A model generated the notes under the pieces. It was not told the DNA's origin. It ran no database searches and worked only from the letters and a program-made list of their open reading frames with translations. The position numbers and the translations under genes were made by a program. Below, one piece after another: positions 1 to 13,150 of a DNA stretch of 64,000 nucleotides. Each line of letters starts with the position of its first letter. Position 1 is the first letter of the stretch. Location of the stretch: contig NC_056764.1 of the NCBI RefSeq assembly GCF_018687715.1, positions 7,826,501 to 7,890,500 on the forward strand. The letters run 5' to 3'. Origin of the DNA: Carya illinoinensis (Eukaryota > Streptophyta > Magnoliopsida > Fagales > Juglandaceae).

Positions 1-1447
1 TGGTGTCTGACAATGATTGCCGCAGCACCCTGGGCAAGCGCAATGTCGTTGGCTACATTGCTCTCATGCGCAGCACTATGCATGACAATGCTAGTTGCTG
101 CACCACCCTTCAAGGAGAGATGCGGCCGAGACGTGCACAGCATCTTTGGAAAGCACTTCAGCCACCGTGATTTCTTGTCCTACTATAGTGCCACCATTTG
201 CAACAGAGTATGTATCTCTGCATGCGGCCATGCAAATGGATCTCCCCCCAATAGATCAACCTGCTGCACCATCACAATGCATGGCTCTACACGAGGGGCT
301 CGCAGCAGCATCGTCGTACTCTCGAGGGTGCACCTTGCCCAGCAGCAATTCCCTCGCTGCAACACACCATTTTGTGGCATCACGACACTAGTGAGTGACG
401 TTTTACCTTCTGCAAATCTGCATTGTAGCATGTAGTACACAATAGAAACAATATTACCACATCAAAAATATCTTGGATCTAGTGCAATTATTCCATAGAT
501 TCTCCATCATTGTTGTTGTTCATCCGAAATCTCTCGTATATGTGGTGAAGTGTGCAACGTGGTAATATACCAAAGCAATAGCCACATATTCTATAGCCTA
601 AATTTCGGGACTAGAAAAAACCATTTGAGAGAGAGAACTTGTTTGCGATGCAAGTGCCTCATCCACAAAGGAGAGGGGCAATGTAAATGGCCTCTCTAAA
701 TGTAACCCTGGCTGGCCATTAAGGGCTGGCCATCAAGGCTCATGTGGTTTAAGAACCACTTCATAACCCCCATGAAAAAGGGAAAGGGTGCCCACTATGG
801 GTGCCCCTTCCTTACATTTATGTTAGGTTCAAGAATCATAAGCTTTCTTTAATTCATGTTATTCCTCTAATAATATGATTTTACAAATGATTTATCTTTG
901 GGCAATTTGTGTGCAATTTCTATGAGTGTCGTGAGTAATATACTTAATTACAACTATTTTGTAACTCATTTTTATAATTAATCAAGGTAATTTTACAACT
1001 TCATTAAAAATAATTCTAATCTTATATAATGGTTTTATAATTAATCAATATTGTAATTGTACAACTTTGTTTTATAGTCGTGACTTTATTATTTTCCTAT
1101 AAATAGTAGACATGCTGGTGATTTTATATCGAGACATATGTATGCACTTCATTAATTACAGTGATTCTCATTAAGAAAAATTATACTCATTATCTTTACC
1201 CTACACATAAATTTTTTAATTTTTTATTTATTCTCTTACTAAATGTGTGATGTATGAATGATGAATAAAAAAACTCAATTAGTTTAGGAAGAATAAAATA
1301 AAATAGAAAAATAAAAATAAGTATAATGTGTGGGAATAATGAATAACGAAGCTCTTTTGAGTTTAACTCTAGCTCTTTTAAATATTAATGTGTCCATCTC
1401 ATCACATCTATCATGTTTTAGTGTGAAATTATAATTTGGCTCAAAAT
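1..1447. other. Upstream region of the TNL gene, no gene recognised
   Basis: The first 440 bases are richer in GC and in GCA/TGC words than what follows and hold short open frames on both strands. They resemble in style the non-coding tail of the gypsy element at 45.1-45.5 kb, but I could not align them, so they stay unassigned. From about 840 to 1447 the DNA is AT-rich and non-coding. It should hold the promoter and 5' leader of the resistance gene, but I see no convincing single TATA box. Confidence 0.4.
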
Positions 1448-4400
1448 ATGTTTTTTTTTTTTCATCATTTCCCTATTTACTTTGAGGTTTTATGTAAATT
1501 TTCAGTCCAATCATCTACCAAACCTTGTTCGAACCATTGGGATTACGAAGTTTTCCTAAGTTTTAGAGGTGCAGACACCCGTAAGAATTTTACTGATCAC
1601 CTCTATTCTGCCTTGATGCGAACCGGAATTCGGACATTTTGCGATGATAATGAACTTCCAAGAGGGGAGAATATATCCAAGGAACTAATCAATGCAATCC
1701 ATGGGTCAAGGACTTCCCTTGTAATTTTCTCCAAAGATTATGCCTCTTCTAGTTGGTGCCTTGATGAGCTTGTTCAGATCCTTCATTGCAAAAGTACCAT
1801 GAACCACATATTTATCCCAATATTTTACCACGTGAATCCCTCTGATATGCGAAAGCAGACTGGGAATTTTGCGGAAACATTTGATAGACTTGAAGGGAGA
1901 TTTCAGGAAGATATGGAAAGGGTGCAACGATGGAGAGCGGCTTTCACTGAAGCTGCGGATTGTTCTGGCTTCGACCTCCAGAGTGACGCAAATGGGTATA
2001 TATTATTCTAAGTACTTGTATTTTTTCATGCAGTTTTTTTAGATATTGACTTTTGTGCTTTAATTTTCTTTGAGATCTTAGATGAAAATAATTAACTTGA
2101 CAAAATTTTTAAGAAAAATTTTTTGCATGTTATTTGGGAGTACCTAAAAATTAATTTCCATGCAAACTGATCTATAAAAACTTATTTGAATGTAATTCCT
2201 AATAAATTAGCTAGAACTCACTTTCTGGCCATGGCATATCAATGTTTCAATTTTTTTTCTATTCCTAATAAATTGAGAAGATAACACTCATGATAATTTT
2301 TCATTCTTCTTTCTCTCTTCTCATACTTATTTCATTGCTCTTTTTCCCATTTGAATTGATATGATCAGGTTTGAAGCAAGGTTCATCGAGAAGATTGTTG
2401 AACAAGTTTTGTATAAATTAAACCCCATTTGCTTGGATGTTGTCGAGCACCCAGTAGGAATAGATTTTCATGTTGAAGAGATGAAAACTTTATTACAACT
2501 TGGAACAAGTACTACTACTAAACTTCTCATCATGGGTATGTATGGGATGGGTGGAATCGGTAAGACAACCTTAGCTAAAGCTGTCTATAACAATATATGC
2601 AATGGGTTTGAAGGAAGCAGTTGTCTTTTAAATGTTAGAGAAGTTTCAGAAAAATCCAATGGTCTAATTCAGTTACAAGAACAACTTCTTTTTGATATCT
2701 TGAAAGTGAAAATATTGTCGATCGGTAATGTTGACAAAGGAATCAGTTTGATTAAACAAAGACTTCACCGAAAAAGTGTTCTTATTGTTCTTGATGATGT
2801 GGATCAGCTCGATCAAATATATGCGTTAGCCACAGATGGTGAATGGTTTTTTGGTCCCGGAAGTAGAGTCATTATAACAACCAGAGATGAACATTTGCTA
2901 GTTAAACTAGGAGTAAATTACTCCTACAAAGTTGAAAAAATGAATCATTCAGATTCGCTTCAACTTTTTAGTTGGCATGCCTTCAACATGCCCCATCCAG
3001 AAGATGACTTTTGGGAGATTTCCATTGCTGCAGTGGATTATGCTGGTGGGCTTCCATTAGCACTAGAAGTTTTAGGTTCCGATTTGCGTGGAAGAAGCAT
3101 TACTAAATGGAAAACTACATTGGAAAAATTTAGAAAGAGTCCAGATGCCCAAATTCAGGAAATACTTGGAATAAGTTTCAAATCACTAGACCATACTACA
3201 AGGGAGGTGTTTCTAGATATTGCATGTTTTTTTATAGGTGTTAACATAGAATATGTTTTCAAAATACTGGAGGAATGTGGATTTTTTCCAGATATTGCTA
3301 TCAATATTCTCGTTCAAAAGTCTCTTGTGAAAATTGATAATACCAATTTGAGTATGCATGATCTTATTCGAGATATGGGAAGGGAGATTGTTCGTCAAGA
3401 GTCACGTCATCCAGGAATGCGTAGTAGATTGTGGTCTCATGAAGACGTGTTGAAAGTACTAAAAAACCATATGGTAAGAGATATTTTCCCCTGTTATATC
3501 ATATATATAAGAATGTCCAAGTAGTACTGAACCATGCATGATATACGTGCTATATATGTAGGTATGCATGGAAGTTTAGTCATTTTGCAAGCATGCATCA
3601 TGTGAGTTAATCAAGCATGCATCCATTCCAAAGGTGTTATATTCTTTTGAAAAAAAAATGATTAAATACATTCCTAATTGAACATTTTTATTCTGTTAGG
3701 GATCGGAAGTAGTGGAGGGCCTCAGCCTAAATCTGCCCATACATGATCAAGACCAAGTCATATCTTTGGAATCTGAAGCATTTGCAAACATGAAGAATTT
3801 GAGATTGCTTCAAATCAAGGGTGTAAAAAATTTAAAACTTCAAGGATGCATTGAGCATCTTTCCAAAGAGCTAAGATGGATTTGCTGGCATAGCTGTCCC
3901 TTGAGATTTCTTCCGCCAAGACTTCATCTTGACAATCTTGTTGTGCTTGACATGCAGTATAGCAAAATCAAACAAGTCTGGACGCTGGAGAATAATGTAT
4001 GCAAAATCTTACCATTCCTGGTTTTTATGTGTGCCTTTTATTGAATAGTACTTGATGTTAAACGAAGATCTCACGAGATTTTTTTACTCATTTTTCAAAT
4101 TTTGTTTTGGCAGGTACTCAGCAAGTTGAAAGTTCTAAATCTCAGTTTTTGTGAAGATCTCACCAAATCACCGAACTTCTTACAAGTCCCAAATCTAGAG
4201 GAACTAATACTTGAAGGTTGCACAAGCTTAGTAGAGCTACATGACTCTATTGGATATATAAAAGGACTTGTTTTGCTTAATTTGAATGGATGTAGTAGCC
4301 TTATGAATCTTCCGAAAAGCATTTCTAACTTAAAATCTCTCAAAAATTTTCACATGGGTCGCTGCTTCAATATGCGGAACTTCACAGACAAAACTACTAT

Positions 4401-5725
4401 TATCGTACCAAATAGATCTTGGAGTCTCAGAAATTTCCTAAGGGTTTCCCTTCATGTTTTTAGGTCTTTGGTAAAACTAGGTCTCAGTAACATCAATTTA
4501 TTGGAAGGTGACTTTCCCATTGATTTTGGGGGCTTATCCTTACTCCAAGATTTGGATTTATCTGTCAACAATTTTCGTCATCTCCCTTATAGCATCTGTC
4601 ACCTTCCCAAATTAGCCCGTTTAAATTTAGCTGAGTCTAGATCCATTCGGTCAATTTCAACTCTCCCTGCAAATTTACAGATCTTATTTGCATTTGGCTG
4701 CGAATCACTAGAAAGAATCTCAATTTCGGAGTCCCGATTGGATGCACTTGTGCTTGCAGGCTGCTACAAACTAGTTGACATTCAAGGCTTTGAGAATTTG
4801 GCATTTACAAAAGTGGTTAGCCTGGAAGGATGCTTGGAACAAGAAGAAGAAATTGATTTTGTGAAGAGTCTTCTCGAGCTCCAAGTACTTCCTCTTTCTT
4901 TCTAGGTCTCTCTTTATCACTCACTCTCTTTTATTCTCTGATCTAATCTGAACATTTTCGCAAATGGCAAAAATGGAAGTGGCCGTTTATGATTGAGAGG
5001 CGTCAGATATACTTGTATGGTGACGAGATTCCAAATTGGTTCAGTCATAAGAGAACAGGGTCTTCCATTTCCTTTCATATACCTTCACTTTCAGATCAAG
5101 ACAGAGTGATTAAAGGATTAGTATTTGGAGTTGTTTGTAGAAATAAGGACAGTCTGCAAGCATGGCACGGTGAAATTAGCGTGGTATTCCATAATAAAAC
5201 AAAAGGCCACAGACAAGTTATTCATCAATTATTCTATTACAAGCCGATAGGGTCTTTGAATCATTTAGTTTTGCTTCAGGTGGGATTAGGTGGAGGTAGT
5301 AAAATCCCATATGGTCAGGAGATGACAAATGGTGAGGAAATCGAGGTGTCCTTCGAGTTCGAGTGTTCACAGGCTCTAGAGTACGTTGGAGTGAAGGAGT
5401 GTGGAATTCATCTCATCATTCAGCGTGGTAATTAATATTGTGTAGTGGGTAATTTAATATTACATGAGTATTGTGGTAAACTATAAATAAATTTGTTCAT
5501 TGAAATTGTTTTGTAGAGGAGGAGGCCGGTTCAATGGTCATGTACAGTGAAAAGAAAAAGAAAATGATGGAAGACGATCTGATGCAGGACACTCCTGTTA
5601 CGAAGCTAACAAGACACAGACCTCATAATTGGCCGAAGGTCTGGAAATATGATGGGATTGTTCCTTTCGTGTCCTATATAGAACGTAACACAAGTACTTT
5701 TGCTCTTCTCCACTCTCTCGGGTGA
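1448..5725 (+). CDS. TIR-NBS-LRR (TNL) disease resistance protein, six exons
   Basis: Likely intracellular immune receptor. Proposed exons: 1448-1995, 2369-3473, 3700-3996, 4114-4884, 4980-5427 and 5517-5725. All introns are GT-AG and the phases agree, giving 1,125 codons before TGA. The TIR domain (about residues 32-180) starts at YEVFLSFRGADTRKNF. The NB-ARC domain carries the P-loop GMGGIGKTT (near 242), kinase-2 VLIVLDDVD, RNBS-B GSRVIITTRDEH, GLPLALEVLG, and MHDL (near 511). LRRs fill about 555-890 (LKVLNLSFCEDLTKSPNF, LEELILEGC). A C-JID-like post-LRR domain (YLYGDEIPNWFSHKRTGSSI) follows, then a short Lys-rich terminal exon. I chose ATG 1448, although the leader before the TIR is unusually rich in Phe, so the true start could differ. 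The 4884/4980 junction is the least certain. The gene looks intact. Its ligand is not predictable from sequence. Confidence 0.88.
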
Positions 5726-6166
5726 TTATTTATGTCCTACAGTAAATAGTGATTGGGCTTGGATTTTATTGGGCCGACTGTTACTCTATGATGGAAAGCT
5801 AATTTTAAGTTAATTTTAAAATAAAAATAATATTAAAAAGTTAGATTTAAATAATTTTTTAACTTTGTAATATTTTAATATTCAACATTTTCTCTTTCAT
5901 TTTACAAAATTTAATAAAATATTTTAACTCAAATTATTTTACCTACTATTTATCTATAAATATTGAGATACTTCAAACGTCAAAACGAGCTTTTAGTATG
6001 TGCTTAAAAGTATTTCAAAGGCCTTTTACTATAGGTGCGAAGTGACATATTTGATACAAGTTTAAGACATATAAGTCTCTCATAAATCATTTTAGAAATG
6101 GTGAAATTTTTCTCAAATTGCTCTTGCTTTTTGTTCAAAAAATTTGCACAAAACTTACATGTAGAA
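5726..6166. other. 3' flank of the TNL gene, AT-rich, nothing coding
   Basis: This stretch must hold the terminator and polyadenylation region of the resistance gene. It is very AT-rich, especially 5810-5960, with A- and T-runs that would suit a polyadenylation region. No gene or repeat family is recognised. It ends at the target duplication of the first copia element. Confidence 0.4.
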
Positions 6167-6171
6167 GAAAT

Positions 6172-6442
6172 TGCCAGCAATGTTCCTAAAATCACAAGAA
6201 GTCAACTACGTATACTAAGGAAACGGAGGAGGATATCATGGCATATAATCCTCCACACCAATAGACCAGTTGTTGTGTTTATTTGTACATGGTTAATTTG
6301 CTGCAAACTATTTTAGAATTGTAATATAATTTTAGCTTTCCTTGTATAAGTCCACCGAGGCTACTCCGTAACATTGTTATATATGGAATACAATACACCT
6401 CTCTATCTCATCTTGTGAGATAGAATTTCTCAAAATTCTTCA
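6172..6442 (+). repeat. 5' LTR of the copia element at 6.2 kb
   Basis: 271 bp, TG...CA. It aligns with the 3' LTR through shared stretches such as GTCAACTACGTATACTAAGG and ACATTGTTATATATGGAATA. It lacks an inverted-repeat segment that is present near the start of the 3' LTR. Confidence 0.93.
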
Positions 6443-6496
6443 TGGTATCATAACTGACAGGGACACAGAGAGATTGTCCCTTTACTACTACAAAGC

Positions 6497-9400
6497 ATGT
6501 CTTCCAACTCTTCCCTTTCCTTCAACCCTGCCCTCACTGAAGAATACCCTTACCCTTTAACACAAAATATTGCAAATTTTGTGTCTCTCCACCTCTCATC
6601 CACCAACTTCCTTCTTTTAGAAGACTTAAATGCTCAACATCCTTGAAAGGTATGATCTTCAAGGATTTGTGACTGGTGAAACTCAACCTCCACCTCAATT
6701 GATCGCTGGAGGTGATTCTGAACCTCACCAAAATAGATTGTTTGGTTAAAGGATGGTTCACGGCCACCTTATCTGAGGAGGTTCTCCACATTGTGGTTGG
6801 ACTTACCACAACTGCCAAAGTTTGGCATGCATCGGTGTATGCTTTTTCTCGTGTCTCTTCTGATAGTAGCCTTGCTCTCAAGCAAAGGCTAACATCCATC
6901 AGTCGAGGATCAGATACTCTCAGTGTCTACTTGCAAAAATTCAAAACTATATGTGATGAATTGGCAGCCATCAGCAAACCAGTGCTAGATCATATGAAGT
7001 CTTGGTGGCTTCTTAATGGCCTTGGAAAGACTAAAGTCTTCACAGCCACCATGCTTTGCCCTCCAATCCCTCCTTATTCTGAAGTTGTCACTCTCTTGGA
7101 AAGCTATTCCAAGATATATAAATTGGATACGCAAGCATACTCACCAATGGTGTTTTATGGTCATAAAGGAAACATAAGTAAGAGAAACCAAGGGAACTAG
7201 TCCTTTAGTTCAAAGGGTCGTGGCTTTGTTCAAGGCGACCAGACTAGCTCCAAGCCTTCAAAGTCTCATCAATCATGTGGTTCATCCCGCAATACCTCCT
7301 AGAGATCCAATCCACCTGCAACCAAGGATGACACTCTTATCTACCATATTTGTAACAAAACAAACTACACAACCATCAAATACTTTAATCAATTTAACCA
7401 TTCTTATACAGTTGATAGCATTCCTCATAATTTTGCAACTCTAAAGTGGATGGTAATCTAGAGATCACTTGGCATCCTGACACTGGTGCTATAGATCATA
7501 TGACTAATAATGCAAGTAATCTTCAAACTCGTACAACTTACAATGGTTCTGAGGGTGTCATGATTGGGACTGGCGAGGTTTTGTGCATTACACATGTAGG
7601 ACAAGCCACTATTGGTACAGGCTCTTCACAACTTTGTCTGAATGATGTTCTTGTGTTACCTAATATTAAGAAAGATCTATTATCTATTAGCAAGTTAACC
7701 TCTAATTTTCCTCTCACAATTGAGTTTGGTGAAGTTGTTTTTTGATAAAGGCATGACCACATAGAGGATAATAGCGATGGGAGGGAAATAGAAGGGCCTC
7801 TATATTTTTTATAATAAATTGCCCAACTCTGCCAACCATAATGGATCTGTAGCCTATTCTTTTAACTTTATTCCGGAAGGCCAATAAACCTTGTTAACAC
7901 CTACGTTTGGGACATTCCAATACAAAAGTCTTGGATTATCTTTGTAATCAAGATCTTATTTCTTCTGATTCTAATTCCAAAATAATTGAGATTTGTACTA
8001 GCCACCAAATGGGCAAAGCTAGCAAGCTTCCTTTCTTGCCTTGTGATAATAATATTCAGGTTCCTTTTTACATGGTTCGTTGTGATCTTTGGGGTCCAGC
8101 CCCTTTTATCTCTAGGGAAAAATGTCGGTACTATGCTATATTTCTGGATGAATATACGAGTTTCACATGGCTATTTCCTCTTTGACATAAGTCAAAATTT
8201 TTTGACAAACTTGTTCATTTTCACAAATTTGTTGAATGCCAATATAGTGCCAAAATATGCATCTTCCAATCTGATGAAGTTTGAGAATTCTCAAGTCAAG
8301 CCCTCACTAACTATTTGCTAGAAAATGGTATTCGACGCCAATCTACATACCCAGAACAAAATGAGAAGGCTGAAAGAAGGCATTGATGTATTACAGAATT
8401 AGGCCTATCCATGTTATTCCATGCTAATCAACACCAACTGTTCTGGCTTGATTGTTGTTCAAGAACAATGTTCTTACTCAACAGGCTGCCTTCACAATCC
8501 TTAAATATGGACTCACCCTTCTTTCACTTCCATCAGAAACATCCAAACTATGGTGTTCTTTGATTCTTAGGTTCATGGTGCTTTCCTTATCTTGGTGACT
8601 ATAGGAAACACAAGTTGGATCCAAAATCCCTCACATGTGTCTTCATCGGCTACAGCACTAAACATAAAGGTTACAAGTGCATGTATCCCCCCATAGGACA
8701 AATTTACATTTCACGCCATGTTGTTTTTGATGAATTTGTTTTACCATATTCTCAACCAGCACAACTTTATGGGAAAACTGAAGTTGAGGAGGAGCCCTCA
8801 ACATTTTTTGAATGGAATGACCAACTACCTACTGCTACTACCTTTGCTCCTTCTCCAGTATCTTTTTTTGCAATGCAACATCACCAATAAGAGCTAGTGG
8901 GTCTATCATAGCAGCAACAAGTGAGCCTTCATTGGACTCCCTCAGTCCACCTCCTTTCGCACCACCATCTGCTTTACAACCTCAACCTACCATAGTTACC
9001 AAATCACAAATAGGTTTTCGTAAACCAAATCCAAAATATGCACACTTGCACATTGTCTTCTCCATCCCTATAGTGCCCAATTCCATTGTGTCAGCTAAGA
9101 AACATTTAGGTTGGGCTACAGCCATCCAAGAGGAATTAATTGCTCTGGCTAACAATAATACTTGGACTTTAGTCCCACAGCACTCGGAAATGAATGTCAT
9201 AGGTTGCAAATGGGTCTACAAGGCCAAACTACAACCTGATGGAACCTTGGAATGCCTCAAAGCTTGGCTTGTTGTGAAAGGATTTACTCAAATTGGTGGT
9301 GTCAATTTTTTTGAGACTTTTTCTCTAGTTGTTAGTCCAACTAGCATTTGTGTTGTATTGAGTATTGCAGTTGTTAAACTCTAGGATCTTTAACAATTGG

Positions 9401-10543
9401 ATGTAAAAAACACATTCCTTCATGGAAATCTCACCAAACCTATGTACATGCAACAACCACCAGGCTATGTTGATCCCGAAAATCCATCCTATGTGTGCAA
9501 GCTCCATAAATCTCTCTATGGACTTAAACAAGCTTCATGAGCTTGGTTCGATAGGCTAAGTGAGTTTCTTCTTCAACTTGGTTTTTACTCAAGTCTAACT
9601 GATCCTAGTCTTTTTGTTTGTCATTCCGCTAAAGTTATACTTATCTTGCTACTATATGTTGACAATATGGTGGTCCCAAGTGACAACTCCACTCAAATTG
9701 AGTGGTTGATTCAACTGACAATTTTCCATCAAAGATTTTGGTTACCTTCATCACTTTCTTGGCATTAAAGTGCACAAGTTAGGCCAGAATATTTTCCTCA
9801 CCCAGCATCGGTATGCTCTTGATCTTTTATCCTATTTTGACATGGCTAACTGCAAGCCTAACGCCACACCCATGCCCTCAAAAGGCTGATTTCAAGTCTT
9901 TCTCTAAGCTTTTTTTTTTAACCCACAAAGTATAGAAGCATCCCAAGTGGTCTTCAATTTCTCACTTTCACTAGGCCCGATATCTCATACAGTGTGAATT
10001 TTGCATGTCAATTTATGTAGTCACCTACAGTAACCCATTATCAACTTGTTAAAAGAATTTTGAGGTACCTTAAGGGTATTGCAAACTTTGGGCTTCATCT
10101 CCATGCCGACAGCAGTCTAGACCTCTATGGTTTTTCTGATGCGGACCAGGCAGAGTGCCCCCTGACTCATCATTCCACATCAGGGTTCTACACTTTTCTT
10201 GGTGCAAATTGCATCTCTTAGAGTGAAAATTAGCAGACCACAGTGGCTTGCTCAAGTGCTGAGGTAGAGTACCGCTCCATGGCATCGACAAAAACTGAAC
10301 TTGCATGGCTTTCCTTCCTTTTGCGAGATATGGGAATTTTTTTTTTTGTCAAAGCCACCTTCACTTCACTGTGAAAATCTCAGTGCTCTTTATATGATTG
10401 TTAACCCAGTTCTACATGCTCACATGAAACATATTGAACTTGACTATCACTACGTCTGTGAAAGGGTGGCACTTGGTTCTCTTGAACCAGATTTGTGTTT
10501 TCTTCAAATCAGCTGGCCAATATCTTCACGAAGCCTCTTCTAA
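6497..10543 (+). pseudogene. Copia gag-pol pseudogene
   Basis: The broken gag-pol of this element. A gag start is visible at ATG 6497, with an N-terminal region of the UBN2 gag type ending in a stop near 6645. The gag core resumes at 6712-7200. A protease-like patch (WHPDTGAIDHM) begins near 7470. Integrase pieces lie at 7986-8185 (CDLWGPAPF). The RT begins near 9115 (GWATAIQEELIAL, CKWVYKAKLQPDGTLE) and the RNase H remnant ends near 10540. Many frameshifts and stops break it. The RT catalytic motif reads YVDN (near 9655) where copia elements have YVDD. It cannot make enzyme of its own. Confidence 0.92.
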
Positions 10544-10613
10544 AGGCTCAATTTTAAGCTCTACGATTCAAACTTGGCCTCCTAGCTGATCCTCAACCAT
10601 GTTTGAGGGGGAG

Positions 10614-10901
10614 TGACGACAATGTTCCTAAAATCAAGAACCATGGTTTTAGGAACAGCAAGTCAACTACGTATACTAAGGAAATAGAGGAGGATATCAT
10701 GCAATATAATCCTCCACACCGATAGACCAGCTGTTATGTTTATTTGTAAATGCTTAACTTGCTGTAGATTTTTTTAGGCTTGACAAAATTTTAGCCTTCC
10801 TTGTATAACTCCACCAAAGCTACTCTATAACATTGTTATATATGGAATACAACACACCACTCTATCTCATCCTGTGAGGTAGAATTTCTCAAAATTCTTC
10901 A
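10614..10901 (+). repeat. 3' LTR of the copia element at 6.2 kb
   Basis: 288 bp, TG...CA, followed by the target duplication GAAAT. Near its start it holds a hairpin-forming pair, TTCCTAAAA and TTTTAGGAA, 12 bases apart. The second arm is missing from the 5' LTR. Substitutions and small gaps against the 5' LTR point to an old insertion. Confidence 0.93.
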
Positions 10902-10906
10902 GAAAT

Positions 10907-11290
10907 GAGTGTCGTGCGTGTAAAAGTTGAATTGTGTTTTTATGTGAATCATGTCTTGATTAAGCATGCTTGTACGTTTATCAATTTTATAATTAATGTT
11001 TTTAAATATTATAACACATTTTGTGATCGGGACCACGCAAAGGCTTTGAAAACACGTCTATGCATAGGCCATTGTAGAATTCCATATCTAAAAAAAAAAC
11101 ACAAGAAATTTCATAAATATTGCTTTGAAACGTCTTCGAAACTAATGGCTAGAAGGAGCATTATATATCTGATCAAGGTTATTGCTGTCAGAGATGAGAA
11201 AAAAAGGCAATACCTGCATTTTAATTTTGTTTTCATGATTTTGATCGAGTTTATATATATGGTTTCTTTGATATTTTTTCATGCGATTCT
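10907..11290. other. Spacer between copia and CACTA elements
   Basis: AT-rich DNA with a weak open frame on the + strand (10905-11378) that shows no recognisable protein features. I see nothing functional in it. Confidence 0.4.
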
Positions 11291-11820
11291 CACTATAACA
11301 CAATTTTTATTTTGTGATAGAGGAAACCATCACAAAAAATTACTAAAACGTCACCAAATACATTTGGTGACAGTTTGAAACTGTCACCACGACCGTCGCC
11401 TAATATACATCACAGAATATAATTGGTGATAGTTTACTATGCAACTGTCATAAAAAGTACTTTTAGTGACGGTTGGAAGTGTTCCATTTGATATAATGTT
11501 CGAACATGGAATTTGTTTGTGACGGTTGAAAATTATCATAGAAAGTAACGTTCGAAAGTATGACATAACGTTCGGAGGCTAATTCAAATGTTAATGAAGA
11601 AGTGTTCAAACGAATGTGTGTACGTTCAAATGTTTGTTTGAACATTAATTGTTTAAACATTCAAACGTTTTGTTAGTTTGAGCATGTTTACATTCAAACA
11701 TTTAGTTGTACGTTGGAACGTTATTTTTTAATTCTTTCCAATTACGTTCAAACGTTTATTCGAAGGTGAACCAACGTTCGAATGTTTTGTATTTACATTC
11801 GAATGTACAGATCAAAAACA
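11291..11820 (-). repeat. Subterminal repeats and 3' terminus of the CACTA element
   Basis: Begins CACTATAACACAATTTT. Two motif families recur: GTGACRGTT-like words at 11364-11530, and palindrome-related AACGTTCGAA/ACATTCGAAT words at 11495-11815 in both orientations. In plant CACTA elements, subterminal repeats are binding sites for the element's own DNA-binding protein. That function is inferred here, not shown. Confidence 0.6.
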
Positions 11821-11939
11821 CCAATTTCATAAAATTAAAAACCATACAAATTGTATCATATTTATACACCATCATTTAACAACTAACAATGTCTTATAAT
11901 GTTTCAAAATTAGATATTAAAACACTAATAAAATTGATA

Positions 11940-13150
11940 AATTTCATTTCTTCTTCTTTCCTCCTCGCCCACCTCGATTTTATTGCAAAGACATAACACG
12001 CTCCATTTGCACCATCATCTCCTACTGCACTTGCTCTTGGACTTCACTGCGCATTCTTTCCTTTGATCTTTTTGCTAGTCTTGTAATCGCATCTCTAAAT
12101 GAGACTGTCGCTCTAAGAGGGACTCCAACTCTTGCTGTCTCGACCTCATATACTTGTTCTAGCACCATGTAACTTCTAAATCTTTTGTAAAATTATTAAT
12201 TTGTGAAGTCGATGAGGTTGAGGAAGATGAACTGAAGGAATGCTTGAAAGATCATCCCAAACCTCTTGCCATACTAGACTTGGGCCTGAGCACTTGCATG
12301 AGTCACTCAAAGAGGATTCCCTAGAAGCTGATTGTATTTCCATCATTTTTTCCTGCAATTTGAAAGAAAACACATAATAAGTAACATATTAAAAAAATAC
12401 AAATAAAAAAATAATCTAGATAACATGTTGCATAATTTATTTAACAAAATTAACACCGCTAACATAATTATCTGCAGAGGTAGGATCCATCCACTCACTA
12501 TGCTCATTAGTGTGAGAGCAGCATAGACATGAATGGGAAAAAAGTTTTCAGGATCATCACATTTCTAACAAAGTGACATTAGCAATTTTAAAAAGATAGT
12601 GTTAGTATTTATATAAAAGAATATCAAAAAAATAAATGAATTCTATAATTTATTAATTACTATTTTTTTAGCAAAACGGTAAAATGACCTTGAACCGGCA
12701 CAATGATGGATAATCAGAGTGAATCTATTCTATGCATTTGTAGCACTTAAGTGCTATAATATTAATTAAGAATGTTAATTCTAATATATATACATATAAT
12801 ATATAGAACGAATATAAATGTAAATAATTAAAGGAAATAAATCTAGAATACTTGATAATCTGAAGATGCAAAAAGATCACAACATTTTCTCCAATCACCT
12901 AACTTCATTTGCTGGAAAGGGGACTGCGCAGCCTCTTCCAACGTCTCAAACTTCTTGACATTGGAATAGTGTAGCCATTAACTCATTCATTGTTCTCAAA
13001 TCCTCACTACGTCCAAAGTCGAAGTCAAATTCATCCTAATAAGTGAATTACGTCAAAAATATGATATACTAATCTATGTGAAAGAAATGTATTCTCAAAG
13101 TAAACTCACCAGCACATGACTCCGAATGTAATCCTTAATCTCATTTGGAA
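11940..13150 (-). pseudogene. CACTA second ORF relic (Ptta/En-Spm plant transposase-like)
   Basis: Reading the reverse strand gives broken patches of a plant En/Spm-associated protein. One patch near 12500-12440 reads EWMDPTSADNYVSGV, typical of the family. A charged, coiled-coil-like C-terminal part at 12170-11960 is rich in Glu, Arg and Gln and ends in a Gly/Arg-rich tail. Stops interrupt it. It sits between the transposase relic and the subterminal repeats, where the DNA-binding subunit of a CACTA element would be expected. Confidence 0.5.

Larger units (their letters stand above)
6172..10901 (+). mobile_element. Decayed Ty1/copia retrotransposon with 5-bp target duplication
   Basis: A complete but dead LTR retrotransposon. 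LTRs at 6172-6442 and 10614-10901 both start TG and end CA. The pentamer GAAAT stands directly before the 5' LTR (6167-6171) and after the 3' LTR (10902-10906), so the boundaries are secure. A primer binding site TGGTATCA, matching the initiator Met tRNA, follows the 5' LTR at 6443. A purine tract (GAGGGGGAG) precedes the 3' LTR. The order gag, protease, integrase, RT, RNase H is that of copia. It lies 0.45 kb behind the resistance gene, in the same orientation. Confidence 0.95.

Noticed and set aside
13..440. Overlapping open frames on both strands at the left edge
   Set aside because: No domain or family resemblance, and overlapping frames in both directions suggest compositional openness, not a gene.
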